Part shown: positions 56,047-64,000 of the stretch, piece after piece | Position numbering within the stretch: the stretch's first letter is position 1 | Layout: each line of letters starts with the position of its first letter | NCBI GenBank assembly: GCA_009780185.1 | Contig: WRAN01000011.1 | Coordinates: forward strand, 1 to 64,000 | Length of the DNA: 64,000 nt | From: Defluviitaleaceae bacterium | Lineage (GTDB): Bacteria > Bacillota > Clostridia > Lachnospirales > WQUN01 | Reading direction: 5' to 3' | Notes under the pieces: model-generated | Database searches by the model: none | Seen by the model: the letters and a program-made list of their open reading frames with translations, nothing else | Told to the model about the DNA's origin: nothing | Made by a program: the position numbers and the translations under genes

Positions 56047-56316
56047 TTATGCGGCGATTTCGTGCTTGTAGTATTCATCGGCTATTATTAAGAGCCGCTT
56101 TGCATAGTTGTATCTTTTTTGAGATACTGTGTCTGGGCCAGGTTTCATCCTGGAAAGCTCGCCTATTGTTTTGCCGTCTTTTAGCCACTGATAAATAAGG
56201 CCGCTAGACTTATACGTGTAGAGATAATGCATAGCACCTGAGATATCTAAGTAAACATCTAGGCCGGCTTTGCCATTTGAAACCTGGATACGAGTTCGCT
56301 TAATGTTCTTTGTCAT
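56047..56316 (-). CDS. uncharacterised 89-residue protein
   Basis: Unknown family. It opens MTKNIKRTRIQVSNGKAGLD, has a short strand-rich start and a helical end (QKRYNYAKRLLIIADEYYK), and no signal or membrane segment. The middle segment WLKDGKTIGELSRMKPG could be a short helix-turn-helix, but the match is weak. ATG 56316 has AAGGAGG 6 bases before it; a longer frame to 56391 lacks a ribosome site. It lies between the M23 gene and the two-component system, all leftward. Confidence 0.65.
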   Translation of the reverse strand: MTKNIKRTRIQVSNGKAGLDVYLDISGAMHYLYTYKSSGLIYQWLKDGKTIGELSRMKPGPDTVSQKRYNYAKRLLIIADEYYKHEIAA

Positions 56317-56485
56317 TGTGGTTCCTCCTTGGTTGGGATGTGTTGGCTCCCGGTTGATGAGTACAGAATATAGGAGGGGTATTAGTTTCAAGTTTGGATG
56401 TAATAAAAGAGGCGTCTAATTTTGGTTAATGATTTATTAGGAGATTTGTATGGATATGAAGATTATGTTAATGAAAATCTTTACA

Positions 56486-56527
56486 TAAAAAAGAACCCTT
56501 TTCAGGGATCTTTTCGAGGTTCTTTTT
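56486..56527. terminator. terminator of the two-component operon
   Basis: AAAAAGAACC pairs with GGTTCTTTTT, with a small inner stem. Reading leftward the end is GGGTTCTTTTTTATG. It lies about 18 bases past the kinase stop. Confidence 0.8.
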
Positions 56528-56544
56528 CATGATATGGGTGCAGA

Positions 56545-58839
56545 TTATGAATCCTTTTTTATTGGTATCGGCCGAAAGAAGACAAGCTTTATCATAAACG
56601 CATCTCCGCTTGCAAAAATACGTAGCAGCCCCTTCGTAGATTTAACCAGTTGACTCATGGTGGTTTTGTCATCAGTTATTGCAAGAAGTTCTGTAGTTAG
56701 ATTGTTATCATCTGGATCTATGGGTATTTGAGACACTCCCTTAATAACCACGCCTGGCCCTTCGTGATAAAATGCGTCCACTCCATCTGATTTTTCTACA
56801 AGCATAGCAAATACATGGGTATGTGGGATGGCACGTTGCGCAGTGTTAATTAACAGATTTTCTAGTATGTGGTAAAAATCATCGTAGACAGTACGTACAG
56901 ATATATTTTTTTCTGGAATTTGAATCAGAAGGTTTATATTGCGGGCAGTGAAATGATGTCGAACGTTGTTGGCTACATCTTCAATCGCTTGATTCAAACT
57001 TACAATTGACCTTTTAGGCTTTTGCCGTTTTTTACTAGAGCTTAAGAATCGCACATTGGTGACATTCATTAATGTAGATTCATGAAGCCATCTTTTAAAA
57101 ATTGCGAAATCTGAGACAGGATCACTATATACGACACTGGATTCACCCCAATTGATATCGCCAGGTGATTCGCTTAAAGGGTCTAAGAATAAACTGGGTA
57201 CATTGTGAGGTGGCTCTTCAATTGATAAAATGCTGGGGTTAGCAATATCAAATTTTAGAGTAACCAGGAATGTATCGCCATCTACTGTAATATCAAAATG
57301 CCCCATTTTTTCCATTAGACTTTTGGCGTTATATAATCCTAAGCCGCTACCGGGGGTATTTCTGGCACCATCCCCTCTAAAAAGAGGCTTAACATAATCT
57401 TCTTTTCGGATACTGCTTAACCCAGTTGATGTATTTCTTACTGTTATGATTGGACGCCAATCATGATCGCTTATATCCACAAAAACACGTGTGCCGGGAA
57501 GGCTGTAGCGCGCCGCATTGCCGATAATATTATCAAGTATACGGCGTAGATTTTGCTGATCAGTGCTGGCATACATTGGTTCTTCAGTATTGGGGGGTAC
57601 AACGATTAAATCCCTGTCTTTAAAGTTCCTTTCAAAGTCGGTTAAAACCTGATTAACGATGTCAGATATGCATACCTCTTCAATATTTAAGCGAAAAATT
57701 GGGGAACTGGCCTCGCTAGTTTCTTTAAGTTCTTTGTACAATGCAGCTACTCTTTCTGTGTTGCGGAGTATTACTTCTAGGTCCTCTGCATTGTTTTTAT
57801 CTAATTCTAGGTCTTGCAGTAGCTCTGCACGATTTGCTATAGCCATCAGTGGGGTCCTGATATCGTGGGATAAGCCATGAATAACATAATCTCTGTCTCG
57901 TTCTGCTTCTTGGATTATTTTTATTGACTGCTTATGTTTGTCTGCAAGCTCCAATAAATAACGTATAATATAGTCTTGAAAATATAGTAATACTAATCCA
58001 ATCCATATTGTCAATGGGTCTATTCTAAGCATAAGAAAAATTTGGAGAATTATAGTTATCGTCATCAATAGAAGAATTGATGTGCCAATGCGCTCTGTAA
58101 GTAAATGCTTCTTATACAACTTTCCCAAAGTTAGTGTATTTAGCAGATTTTTTGATTTAATCCGCTTTACTATCTCTGAAAATACAAAAAAACAGAAAGC
58201 CCATGTTAAACCAACACCAAAGACTATGCCGTATCTATCAGAGTTCCAGATAAAGCCACGGAAGTCAGCAAAGGTTTCCAGCTCGATTGATTCTAGGGGG
58301 AGTACTCTTTGGGTTAAGGAAAAGCCTGTTATAAATATACATATAAGAAAAAATACTAACAGGAAAAAATCTGGCTTTTCCAATAATTCGTCGAAGGATT
58401 CTCCGGTTAAATCTTTTATCTGCTCTGGTGTTTTGCGTAGTATTACAACTAGAGAGGCTGTAATAAATAAGAGTAAGGATCCTATTCTCCAGAAAAAGAT
58501 CCATATTGAACCGGAGGAAAAAACCTCTATTAAGCACCGGGGCACATTTGGTCGTGTTAATACTGTGATAGTGGACAAGAATCCGATAAATGCGAGAAGC
58601 TCCCACAATTGGGTAATAGCTGATTTTTTATTTACGATTGATTCATGTAGAAATGACGCAACAATAAAAATAACAAAAACCATGAGAGATATAACCTGCC
58701 AGATTACCAGCCCCCTATATCCCATGGCATAAAGACTGCCCCATGTGGCTGGCATTGGTGCTCTGGTAAACGCTATTGATGCCGAAACCAATCCAGCTAG
58801 CGCCAGTGTATTATATTGATTCTTAAAAACATCATACAC
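56545..58839 (-). CDS. membrane sensor histidine kinase with second degenerate ATPase-like domain
   Basis: The first 300 residues hold about eight membrane helices and no large outside domain, so it probably senses within the membrane. The dimerisation box is H325 in LSHDIRTPLMAIANRAELL. The ATPase domain has the N box ILDNIIGNAARYS and the G box GSGLGLYNAKSLMEKMG, all intact. About 190 further residues follow, in which YDDFYHILENLLINTAQRA looks like a second N box, but no matching glycine-rich lid is seen. The start is GTG 58839, overlapping the regulator stop by 8 bases. Confidence 0.85.
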   Translation of the reverse strand: MYDVFKNQYNTLALAGLVSASIAFTRAPMPATWGSLYAMGYRGLVIWQVISLMVFVIFIVASFLHESIVNKKSAITQLWELLAFIGFLSTITVLTRPNVPRCLIEVFSSGSIWIFFWRIGSLLLFITASLVVILRKTPEQIKDLTGESFDELLEKPDFFLLVFFLICIFITGFSLTQRVLPLESIELETFADFRGFIWNSDRYGIVFGVGLTWAFCFFVFSEIVKRIKSKNLLNTLTLGKLYKKHLLTERIGTSILLLMTITIILQIFLMLRIDPLTIWIGLVLLYFQDYIIRYLLELADKHKQSIKIIQEAERDRDYVIHGLSHDIRTPLMAIANRAELLQDLELDKNNAEDLEVILRNTERVAALYKELKETSEASSPIFRLNIEEVCISDIVNQVLTDFERNFKDRDLIVVPPNTEEPMYASTDQQNLRRILDNIIGNAARYSLPGTRVFVDISDHDWRPIITVRNTSTGLSSIRKEDYVKPLFRGDGARNTPGSGLGLYNAKSLMEKMGHFDITVDGDTFLVTLKFDIANPSILSIEEPPHNVPSLFLDPLSESPGDINWGESSVVYSDPVSDFAIFKRWLHESTLMNVTNVRFLSSSKKRQKPKRSIVSLNQAIEDVANNVRHHFTARNINLLIQIPEKNISVRTVYDDFYHILENLLINTAQRAIPHTHVFAMLVEKSDGVDAFYHEGPGVVIKGVSQIPIDPDDNNLTTELLAITDDKTTMSQLVKSTKGLLRIFASGDAFMIKLVFFRPIPIKKDS

Positions 58840-59560
58840 GGGGCAGAGTCACCGCCTTATACCCAAGACTGCGTTCATTTTTTATATATATTGGATTTGT
58901 AGGGTCAGGCTCTATTTTATTGCGTATGTTTTTTATATGCTGACGAATGTTATTTTCTATATCACCATAGCCGTGCTCATCAATAGCGGTGTTGTATATT
59001 TGCTCGTAGCTTAAGGGGCAATCGATGTTTATCAATAGGTAGCGCAGTATTTTCTTTTCGGTGGGGGTGAGGTGCTTCTCTTCGCCATCTACGGTGACAA
59101 GCCATCTATCGACATCTAAGGAAAGATTGCCTGTTTTGTAGGTATTTGTACTTGGGGTGGGTTGAGGTGAAGAGGTACGGTTTAAAACTGCTTTTACTCG
59201 TGCTGCAAGCTCCCTGAGACTGTGTGGTTTTACTATATAATCGTCGCCACCGGCTCTAAAACCGTCTAATTTATCCCCTTCACTATCCTTTCCTGTCAGG
59301 AAAATTATTGGTACTTGGCTGAACTTGCGGATTTCTTCCGCAGCGTAAATGCCAGCCATAACGTCTTTATCTCCATCTGAATCTGGCATCATTACATCCA
59401 TCAGTACTAAATCAATGCCGCCGCGCTTTACAACCGCAACACCTGCTTCGCCATTTTCGGCATGTATTGTTTCGTAGCCTTCACGCTTTAGGCCCTTGGC
59501 TATGCCGCCTGCTATATCTTTTTCATCTTCGCAGATAAGTATTGTTTGTGGTTTTATCAC
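58832..59560 (-). CDS. OmpR-family response regulator
   Basis: A two-domain DNA-binding regulator, partner of the downstream kinase. The receiver domain has the acidic pair in CEDEKD, the phospho-acceptor D55 in LVLMDVMMPDSDG, the switch threonine in FLTGKD and the lysine in DYIVKPH. The C-terminal winged helix reads LTPTEKKILRYLL and ENNIRQHIKNIRNKIEPD. The receiver has a small insertion after the phospho-site (DGDKDVMAGIYAAEE). Translation begins at GTG 59560 with AAGGAGC upstream. Targets are unknown. Confidence 0.94.
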   Translation of the reverse strand: MIKPQTILICEDEKDIAGGIAKGLKREGYETIHAENGEAGVAVVKRGGIDLVLMDVMMPDSDGDKDVMAGIYAAEEIRKFSQVPIIFLTGKDSEGDKLDGFRAGGDDYIVKPHSLRELAARVKAVLNRTSSPQPTPSTNTYKTGNLSLDVDRWLVTVDGEEKHLTPTEKKILRYLLINIDCPLSYEQIYNTAIDEHGYGDIENNIRQHIKNIRNKIEPDPTNPIYIKNERSLGYKAVTLPRV

Positions 59561-59657
59561 AAAATCAGCTCCTTTTTATTTCGTGGAGTAATATTACCAT
59601 GGGCTGTTGACTCAAACCATCATGAAGGGATTATTCTTTTGTTAATATTGCATTAAT

Positions 59658-59697
59658 AAAAAACGAGAGCAGGCCGCATAGCCAACTCTCGTTTTGT
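59658..59697 (-). terminator. terminator of mutS2
   Basis: AAAACGAGAG pairs with CTCTCGTTTT around a 16-base loop. Reading leftward it is followed by TTTTATTAATG. It lies 5 bases past the mutS2 stop. Confidence 0.82.
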
Positions 59698-59701
59698 TAT
59701 C

Positions 59702-62053
59702 TTATTTTAGTGTAACCACAGTAACTCCGGTTTCGCCTTCCCCATACTTACCCAATCGGTACTCCTTAACATGGGGGTGCCTTTTTAGCATCTGGTGGAC
59801 GGCATTGCGCACGGCTCCTGTGCCTTTGCCATGGATTAGCGTACACATAGACAGGCCGCCTAGGAAGGCATCGTCTAGATATTTATTCGCTACCCCTGTG
59901 GCTTCTTCCGGCAACATTCCTCTTAAGTCGATTTCAGAGGAGATACTCATGGCTTTGGCGGCACGGTCACCCCTTGCGGCTCCTCCTGCCGGGGCGAATT
60001 TTTCTTTTATATCTTCTTCCCCTAGGCTTAGGTCGGAGACGTGGACTTTGATTTTCATTATCCCGGCTTGGATGTGGACTTCCCCTTTGTCGTTGGGGGG
60101 GGTGGAGACTGTGCCGTGTTGGTTTAAGCTGTGGATGAAGACCTTGTCTCCGCGACGCAGATTTTCTGGAGGCTTGCGGGTTGGCAGCTCTGCTACTGTG
60201 GGGCCTAAGGTTTGTTGTATTTCTCCTAGCTTTTCTTTCATCTGGCGGCGAGCTTCTTCTACTTCCTTGGTTTGATGCATGGATTTTAGCAGGGCTTCCG
60301 CTTCTTGTTTGGCTTTTTGTACTGTGTACATAGCGTCTTCTCTGGCTTTGGCTAGGATTTTATCTTTTTGGGCCTGTAATTTTTCTTGGGTTTTGGCTAG
60401 GTCTTGGCGCAGGGTTTCGGCTTCGCGGCGGTATACCGCGGCTCGTTCTTGTTCTATTGCCACCAGTTTCTTTCCGGCTTCCAGGTCTGTTATTACATCT
60501 TCGAAGCGCAATTCTTCGCTGGATAATACATTTTTGGCCTGGGAGATTATATTGTCTGGCAGGCCAAGCCGGGCGGCTATTGCAAAGGCGTTACTTTTCC
60601 CCGGCACACCGATTAGGAGGCGGTATGTCGGGCGTAGGGTTTCTACATTAAATTCGCAGCTGGCGTTTTCTACTCCTGGGGTGGATAGGGCGTATAGCTT
60701 TAACTCGCTGTAGTGGGTCGTGATTACTGTACGGGTGCCTTTGGCTTGTAGGTGCTGTAGGATGGCTATGGCAAGGGCTGCGCCTTCTGTGGGGTCGGTT
60801 CCGGCTCCTAGCTCGTCTAGCAATACCAAAGCTTGGCCTTGCAGCTGGCCTAATATGCCTACGATATTGCTCATATGGGATGAGAAGGTTGAAAGGCTTT
60901 GCTCTATGCTTTGCTCGTCTCCTATGTCTGCAAATACTTCGTCAAATACTGCCAATTCTGAGTGGTCGGCGGCTGGGATATGAAGGCCCGCTTGGCCCAT
61001 GCAGGTTAGTAGACCCACGGTTTTAAGGGTTACGGTTTTGCCACCGGTGTTGGGGCCGGTGATTAAAAGCATAGAGAACTCACCCCCTAGATAGATATCT
61101 GTAGGGACTACTGTGTCGGTTTTTAGCAGGGGGTGGCGGCCTTTGATTATGTTTACATATCCCCGCTCATTGAATGTCGGCGGGCTGGCTTCTTGGGCTA
61201 AGGAAAGTTCTCCCTTAGCGAATACGAAGTCTAGATAGGTTAGGTTTTCTATACTGGCGGTTAGAGTTTCAGCCTCGCCTGCAACCATTCCGCTTAGTTT
61301 TAGCAGGATACGTTCTTCTTCACGTTTTTCTTCGAAATGAAGTTCCCTGATTTTATTGTTTGTTTCTACAACTGCAAGAGGTTCCATAAAAACCGTCGAG
61401 CCGGAAGCGGATTGGTCGTGTACCATACCGGGGAAATTGCCCCGCTCGCTGGCTTTTACCGGGACACAGAAACGGTCGCCTCTTTGTGTGACTATTGCGT
61501 CTTGCAGCATATCTTTGTACGCGCCGCTTCTTATTACGCTTTGAAGCTGGTCGCGGACTTTAGAATGGGCTTGGTGGATGTTTCGGCGGATGTCGCGTAG
61601 TTTTGGGGATGCGTTATCTGCTATTTCTGTTTGGCCTTTTATGCAGCGGCTTATTTCCGCTTCCAGATTTGGGGCAGTTAGGATTCCGTCGAAATAGGGG
61701 GTCAGAGATGTTTCCTCGATATTCTTATCCTTACGCCCGTAGGTCATGGCCTTGCCGCATACATATAAAAAATCCCCTACGCCTAGCAGGTCTTCGGTAT
61801 ATAACATACCTCCTGCAAGCGCACGGGATATAAATGGACGGATGTCCTTTATTCCGCCAAGGGGAAGGGAGCCTTTGCGTAGGATATATCCTGTGGCGGC
61901 TGTGGTTTCTTCTTGGGCGCGGGTTATATCTATAAGGTCGGTCATGGGTGTTAGTTCAGTTGCTTGGGCTTTACCCATCGGGGATATGGCACGGGCAGCC
62001 AGCATTTCTATGATTTTGGGGTATTCTAGGGTGTTTAGTGCTTTGGGGTTCAT
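59702..62053 (-). CDS. mutS2: MutS2, ribosome-splitting/anti-recombination ATPase
   Basis: MutS2 is a MutS relative without mismatch-binding domains. Reported roles are suppression of recombination and, in Bacillus, splitting of collided ribosomes. The 783 residues hold the core and clamp helices, then the ATPase with Walker A GPNTGGKTVTLKT near 330 and Walker B LVLLDELGAGTDPTEG. A long coiled coil (about 515-620), a KOW-like segment (LRRGDKVFIHSLNQHGTV) and the C-terminal Smr domain (DLRGMLPEEA; LIHGKGTGAVR) follow. All are intact. AGGAGGATTTC precedes the start. Confidence 0.97.
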   Translation of the reverse strand: MNPKALNTLEYPKIIEMLAARAISPMGKAQATELTPMTDLIDITRAQEETTAATGYILRKGSLPLGGIKDIRPFISRALAGGMLYTEDLLGVGDFLYVCGKAMTYGRKDKNIEETSLTPYFDGILTAPNLEAEISRCIKGQTEIADNASPKLRDIRRNIHQAHSKVRDQLQSVIRSGAYKDMLQDAIVTQRGDRFCVPVKASERGNFPGMVHDQSASGSTVFMEPLAVVETNNKIRELHFEEKREEERILLKLSGMVAGEAETLTASIENLTYLDFVFAKGELSLAQEASPPTFNERGYVNIIKGRHPLLKTDTVVPTDIYLGGEFSMLLITGPNTGGKTVTLKTVGLLTCMGQAGLHIPAADHSELAVFDEVFADIGDEQSIEQSLSTFSSHMSNIVGILGQLQGQALVLLDELGAGTDPTEGAALAIAILQHLQAKGTRTVITTHYSELKLYALSTPGVENASCEFNVETLRPTYRLLIGVPGKSNAFAIAARLGLPDNIISQAKNVLSSEELRFEDVITDLEAGKKLVAIEQERAAVYRREAETLRQDLAKTQEKLQAQKDKILAKAREDAMYTVQKAKQEAEALLKSMHQTKEVEEARRQMKEKLGEIQQTLGPTVAELPTRKPPENLRRGDKVFIHSLNQHGTVSTPPNDKGEVHIQAGIMKIKVHVSDLSLGEEDIKEKFAPAGGAARGDRAAKAMSISSEIDLRGMLPEEATGVANKYLDDAFLGGLSMCTLIHGKGTGAVRNAVHQMLKRHPHVKEYRLGKYGEGETGVTVVTLK

Positions 62054-62084
62054 GAAATCCTCCTAATCAGTGAACAAAAATCGC

Positions 62085-62135
62085 AATGCTTCAATGCGTT
62101 TTTGTGAACGGTTTTTGCCGTAAGGCAAAAAGATT
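62085..62135. other. two small hairpins in the mutS2/RCC1 divergent gap
   Basis: CAAAAATCGCA with TGCGTTTTTG (about 62085-62113, one mismatch) and TTTTTGCC-GTAA-GGCAAAAA (62113-62132) lie side by side. They fall in the probable mutS2 leader. They could be attenuation structures or remains of a terminator. Confidence 0.4.
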
Positions 62136-62149
62136 ACCTTATCGAATGT

Positions 62150-62178
62150 TTGCTGAAAAGCGTAGTTTCCTATATTGT
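62150..62178 (+). promoter_or_regulatory. probable promoter of the RCC1-repeat gene
   Basis: TTGCTG and TATTGT are 17 bases apart, about 48 bases before the gene start. The match to consensus is moderate. Confidence 0.5.
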
Positions 62179-62225
62179 AACAAAAGAAAAAGGTTTCACC
62201 AAATCATCAAAACCGGAGGATGGTA

Positions 62226-64000
62226 ATGTTAAGGCAGAATAAATCCTTGATAATAAAAGCAGCGATTTTTGTTGGGATTCTTATATTTGGTGCTGTGTGG
62301 CTTCTTGCTAGGGGAAATGAAGAAGACGAGATACCCTACTACGGGTCAGTTGAAACCCCAGCACCCGATGAAGAGCTTACAGGCAATACCTATCCTCCAG
62401 TAAGGCAGCCGATAGTATCGGCGGATGTGGTCTTTGATTGTAATTGCCCTCACGAAAATAGCCAGCCTATTCGTAATCTTGCTGCGCTTCGGCCTCGGCA
62501 CCAGGCTGTGGAGCCGGTGGCTTTTGTTTCCGAAGGAAGCACCAGCTTATTATTGGAAGCAGACGGCAGTCTATGGACGTGGGGCGGTAGTTGGAGTGGT
62601 CGTTTAGGGGTAGAGGATATGATGTCCCGCAATGTGCCTGGGATGATTTTAGATTCTGTTGTATATTTGTCCGCTCAGGGCAACTTTGCCATAAGAGGGG
62701 ATGGAAGTCTTTGGGGATGGGGGCTGGCTCCCACCGCTAATGTCAGTGCATGGTTTGGAGATTTTGCTCCTGTATATCCGCGGCTGATTATGGAAGGGGT
62801 ATTTAGGGTTGTCCATGGGGATACGATGGACTATGCCATAGGAACAGACGGAAGCCTTTGGGCCATAGGTCAAAGGCGCCCCATTTCATATGAATGGCAG
62901 ATGACAAACGCAGTAGTGCCGCAGGAAGAACCGATTTTTCTTTTAAATTCGGTAGTAGAAGTTTTTTCTGCAGGGCATACAGATTTTATTTTGCAATGTA
63001 ACGGGCGGTTATGGTATGTACGAGGAGATGACCCGGCAGTCCATTTTATGGACGAGGTGGCAACTGTATATATACCTCCTGCTCAGGACGCAAACATATC
63101 TGAGACTCATTTTTTAATCCAACAAACGGATGGCAGCCTGTGGTATGCAATACTCTCAAGGGGGCAAATGTTTGAGCCAAACCATTTGCTGGATGATGTA
63201 GTCAGTGTTTATCGCGGATATGGAAGGATTTTTATCATTACCAGTGACAATGTCTTATGGGCAATGGGAAGCAATATCGCCGGAGGGCTTGGTGTCGCTT
63301 CAGCAGCACGGGTAAACGAGCCAACCCGGATAATGAGCAACGTAGCGCATGTTATCCCCAGACAGCATAATACGTTTGCCATAACCACCGGCGGCGACTT
63401 ATGGGGCTGGGGTATTAATAACAATGGTCAATTAGGGATTGGCAGCCGGACACGCCCGCAGGCTCCCATTCGCATCATGAGAAATGTGAAATCTATAGAC
63501 TTTTCATCCACGGACACGTTTGTACTGGATACCGGCGGCCAGCTATGGGGCTGGGGTAGCAATATGTTTCATGAGTGGCCAGGTTATGAAGGTGATTTCC
63601 TCATATACCCTGTTGAAATGATGGCAGATGTTAATTCCTTTTATACAGCCGATAGCAGAGTATATGTTATAGATATGGATAATAACTTATGGGAATGGCA
63701 TAGAGCCTGGGGGCATGAAGGAATGGAGGGGCCTTTTATAACAAAGCTTCTTGAGGGTATTCGGGATTTATTTGTTGGCACCGAACATGTTACCGCTTTT
63801 AAAGAAGATGGCAGTGTATGGGGATGGGGAGTCAACTGGGATGGCCAAGTTGGAGACGGTTCTTTTGAGCGTCGTCAGCGTCCTGTTAATATCAGCTATT
63901 CCTTTTCATATGCTCAGGGTGGAAGTTTTGCTGCCTTGGGCGACTATCCTACCGGGGCCGTTCCATTATTGAATCGTCAAACCCCTTTTATCATAACCGG
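62226..64000 (+). CDS. RCC1-repeat protein, membrane-anchored, 3' end outside window
   Basis: The frame is open from ATG 62226 to the window edge, 591 codons so far. A basic start and one hydrophobic helix (about residues 13-29, AAIFVGILIFGAVWLL) anchor or secrete the protein. The rest is a series of RCC1-type beta-propeller repeats, each with a G-S-L/V-W-x-W-G core, for example DGSLWTWGGSWSGRLG-like, GGDLWGWGINNNGQLGIG and DGSVWGWGVNWDGQVGDGS. RCC1 propellers bind proteins or surfaces; bacterial members are mostly unstudied. GGAGGATGGTA lies before the start. It diverges from mutS2. Confidence 0.85.
   Translation, partial: MLRQNKSLIIKAAIFVGILIFGAVWLLARGNEEDEIPYYGSVETPAPDEELTGNTYPPVRQPIVSADVVFDCNCPHENSQPIRNLAALRPRHQAVEPVAFVSEGSTSLLLEADGSLWTWGGSWSGRLGVEDMMSRNVPGMILDSVVYLSAQGNFAIRGDGSLWGWGLAPTANVSAWFGDFAPVYPRLIMEGVFRVVHGDTMDYAIGTDGSLWAIGQRRPISYEWQMTNAVVPQEEPIFLLNSVVEVFSAGHTDFILQCNGRLWYVRGDDPAVHFMDEVATVYIPPAQDANISETHFLIQQTDGSLWYAILSRGQMFEPNHLLDDVVSVYRGYGRIFIITSDNVLWAMGSNIAGGLGVASAARVNEPTRIMSNVAHVIPRQHNTFAITTGGDLWGWGINNNGQLGIGSRTRPQAPIRIMRNVKSIDFSSTDTFVLDTGGQLWGWGSNMFHEWPGYEGDFLIYPVEMMADVNSFYTADSRVYVIDMDNNLWEWHRAWGHEGMEGPFITKLLEGIRDLFVGTEHVTAFKEDGSVWGWGVNWDGQVGDGSFERRQRPVNISYSFSYAQGGSFAALGDYPTGAVPLLNRQTPFIIT

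Noticed and set aside
1-64000. CRISPR array, tRNA, rRNA, prophage or intact insertion sequence
   Set aside because: No regularly spaced repeats, no cloverleaf or rRNA sequence I could recognise, and no transposase, integrase or phage structural gene were found by reading. A tRNAscan or Infernal run would be needed to exclude single small RNAs.

Overview
The window reads as chromosome of a Gram-positive, low-to-mid GC member of the Clostridia (Bacillota). The support is the gene set: RNase Y, HelD, MutS2, a SecA with a zinc tail, DUF1540, VanW- and M14-type wall proteins, the spore-germination protein GerW next to its usual DUF2953 partner, and a Sua5/YwlC plus YwlE pair. GerW suggests a spore former or a descendant of one. 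The species cannot be named from the sequence. I saw no rRNA, tRNA, CRISPR array, prophage or intact insertion sequence. Coding density is high, with many ATGA, TAATG and GTG-type overlaps.

Layout. 1-9050 is an accessory island. A leftward operon encodes a RhuM-family protein, a complete type I restriction-modification system (hsdR, hsdM, hsdS) and an ImmA/IrrE metallopeptidase. Behind it lie two transposon-associated genes (TnpV-like and DUF6809), a hairpin-rich non-coding stretch and a broken second rhuM. 9100-16100 is a housekeeping run on the minus strand (secA, a small membrane protein, prfB with a programmed +1 frameshift, an RluA-type pseudouridine synthase, a nucleotidyltransferase, an unknown gene, a cyclophilin).

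16100-26020 is the most striking region. A BlaR1/MecR1-type beta-lactam sensor and a BlaI/MecI repressor diverge from three consecutive penicillin-binding protein genes: a long PBP2-like class B enzyme, a bifunctional class A enzyme, and a MecA-like class B enzyme with an NTF2-like N-terminal domain. BlaI-type dyads (TTACA-N2-TGTAA) sit on both divergent promoters, and a further one precedes the class A gene. No beta-lactamase is present. The arrangement suggests an antibiotic-inducible, complete replacement set of wall-synthesis enzymes.

26040-44310 holds helD, valS-apt, a small DUF1540 gene, rny, a VanW protein, an M14 peptidase, a processive family 2 glycosyltransferase, a HAD phosphatase, the specialised Hsp70 hscC, and a DUF1461-DUF2953-gerW-proS run. 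44400-54600 holds small membrane proteins, a DMT transporter, a 1077-residue TPR protein with a DjlB/DjlC-type J domain (a plausible partner for HscC), and a rightward cluster of truA, a SEC-C protein, sua5/ywlC, ywlE, a SAM methyltransferase and an iron-sulfur aldo/keto reductase. 54680-64000 holds an M23 peptidase, a two-component system whose kinase has a second degenerate ATPase-like domain, mutS2, and an RCC1-repeat protein that runs off the right edge.
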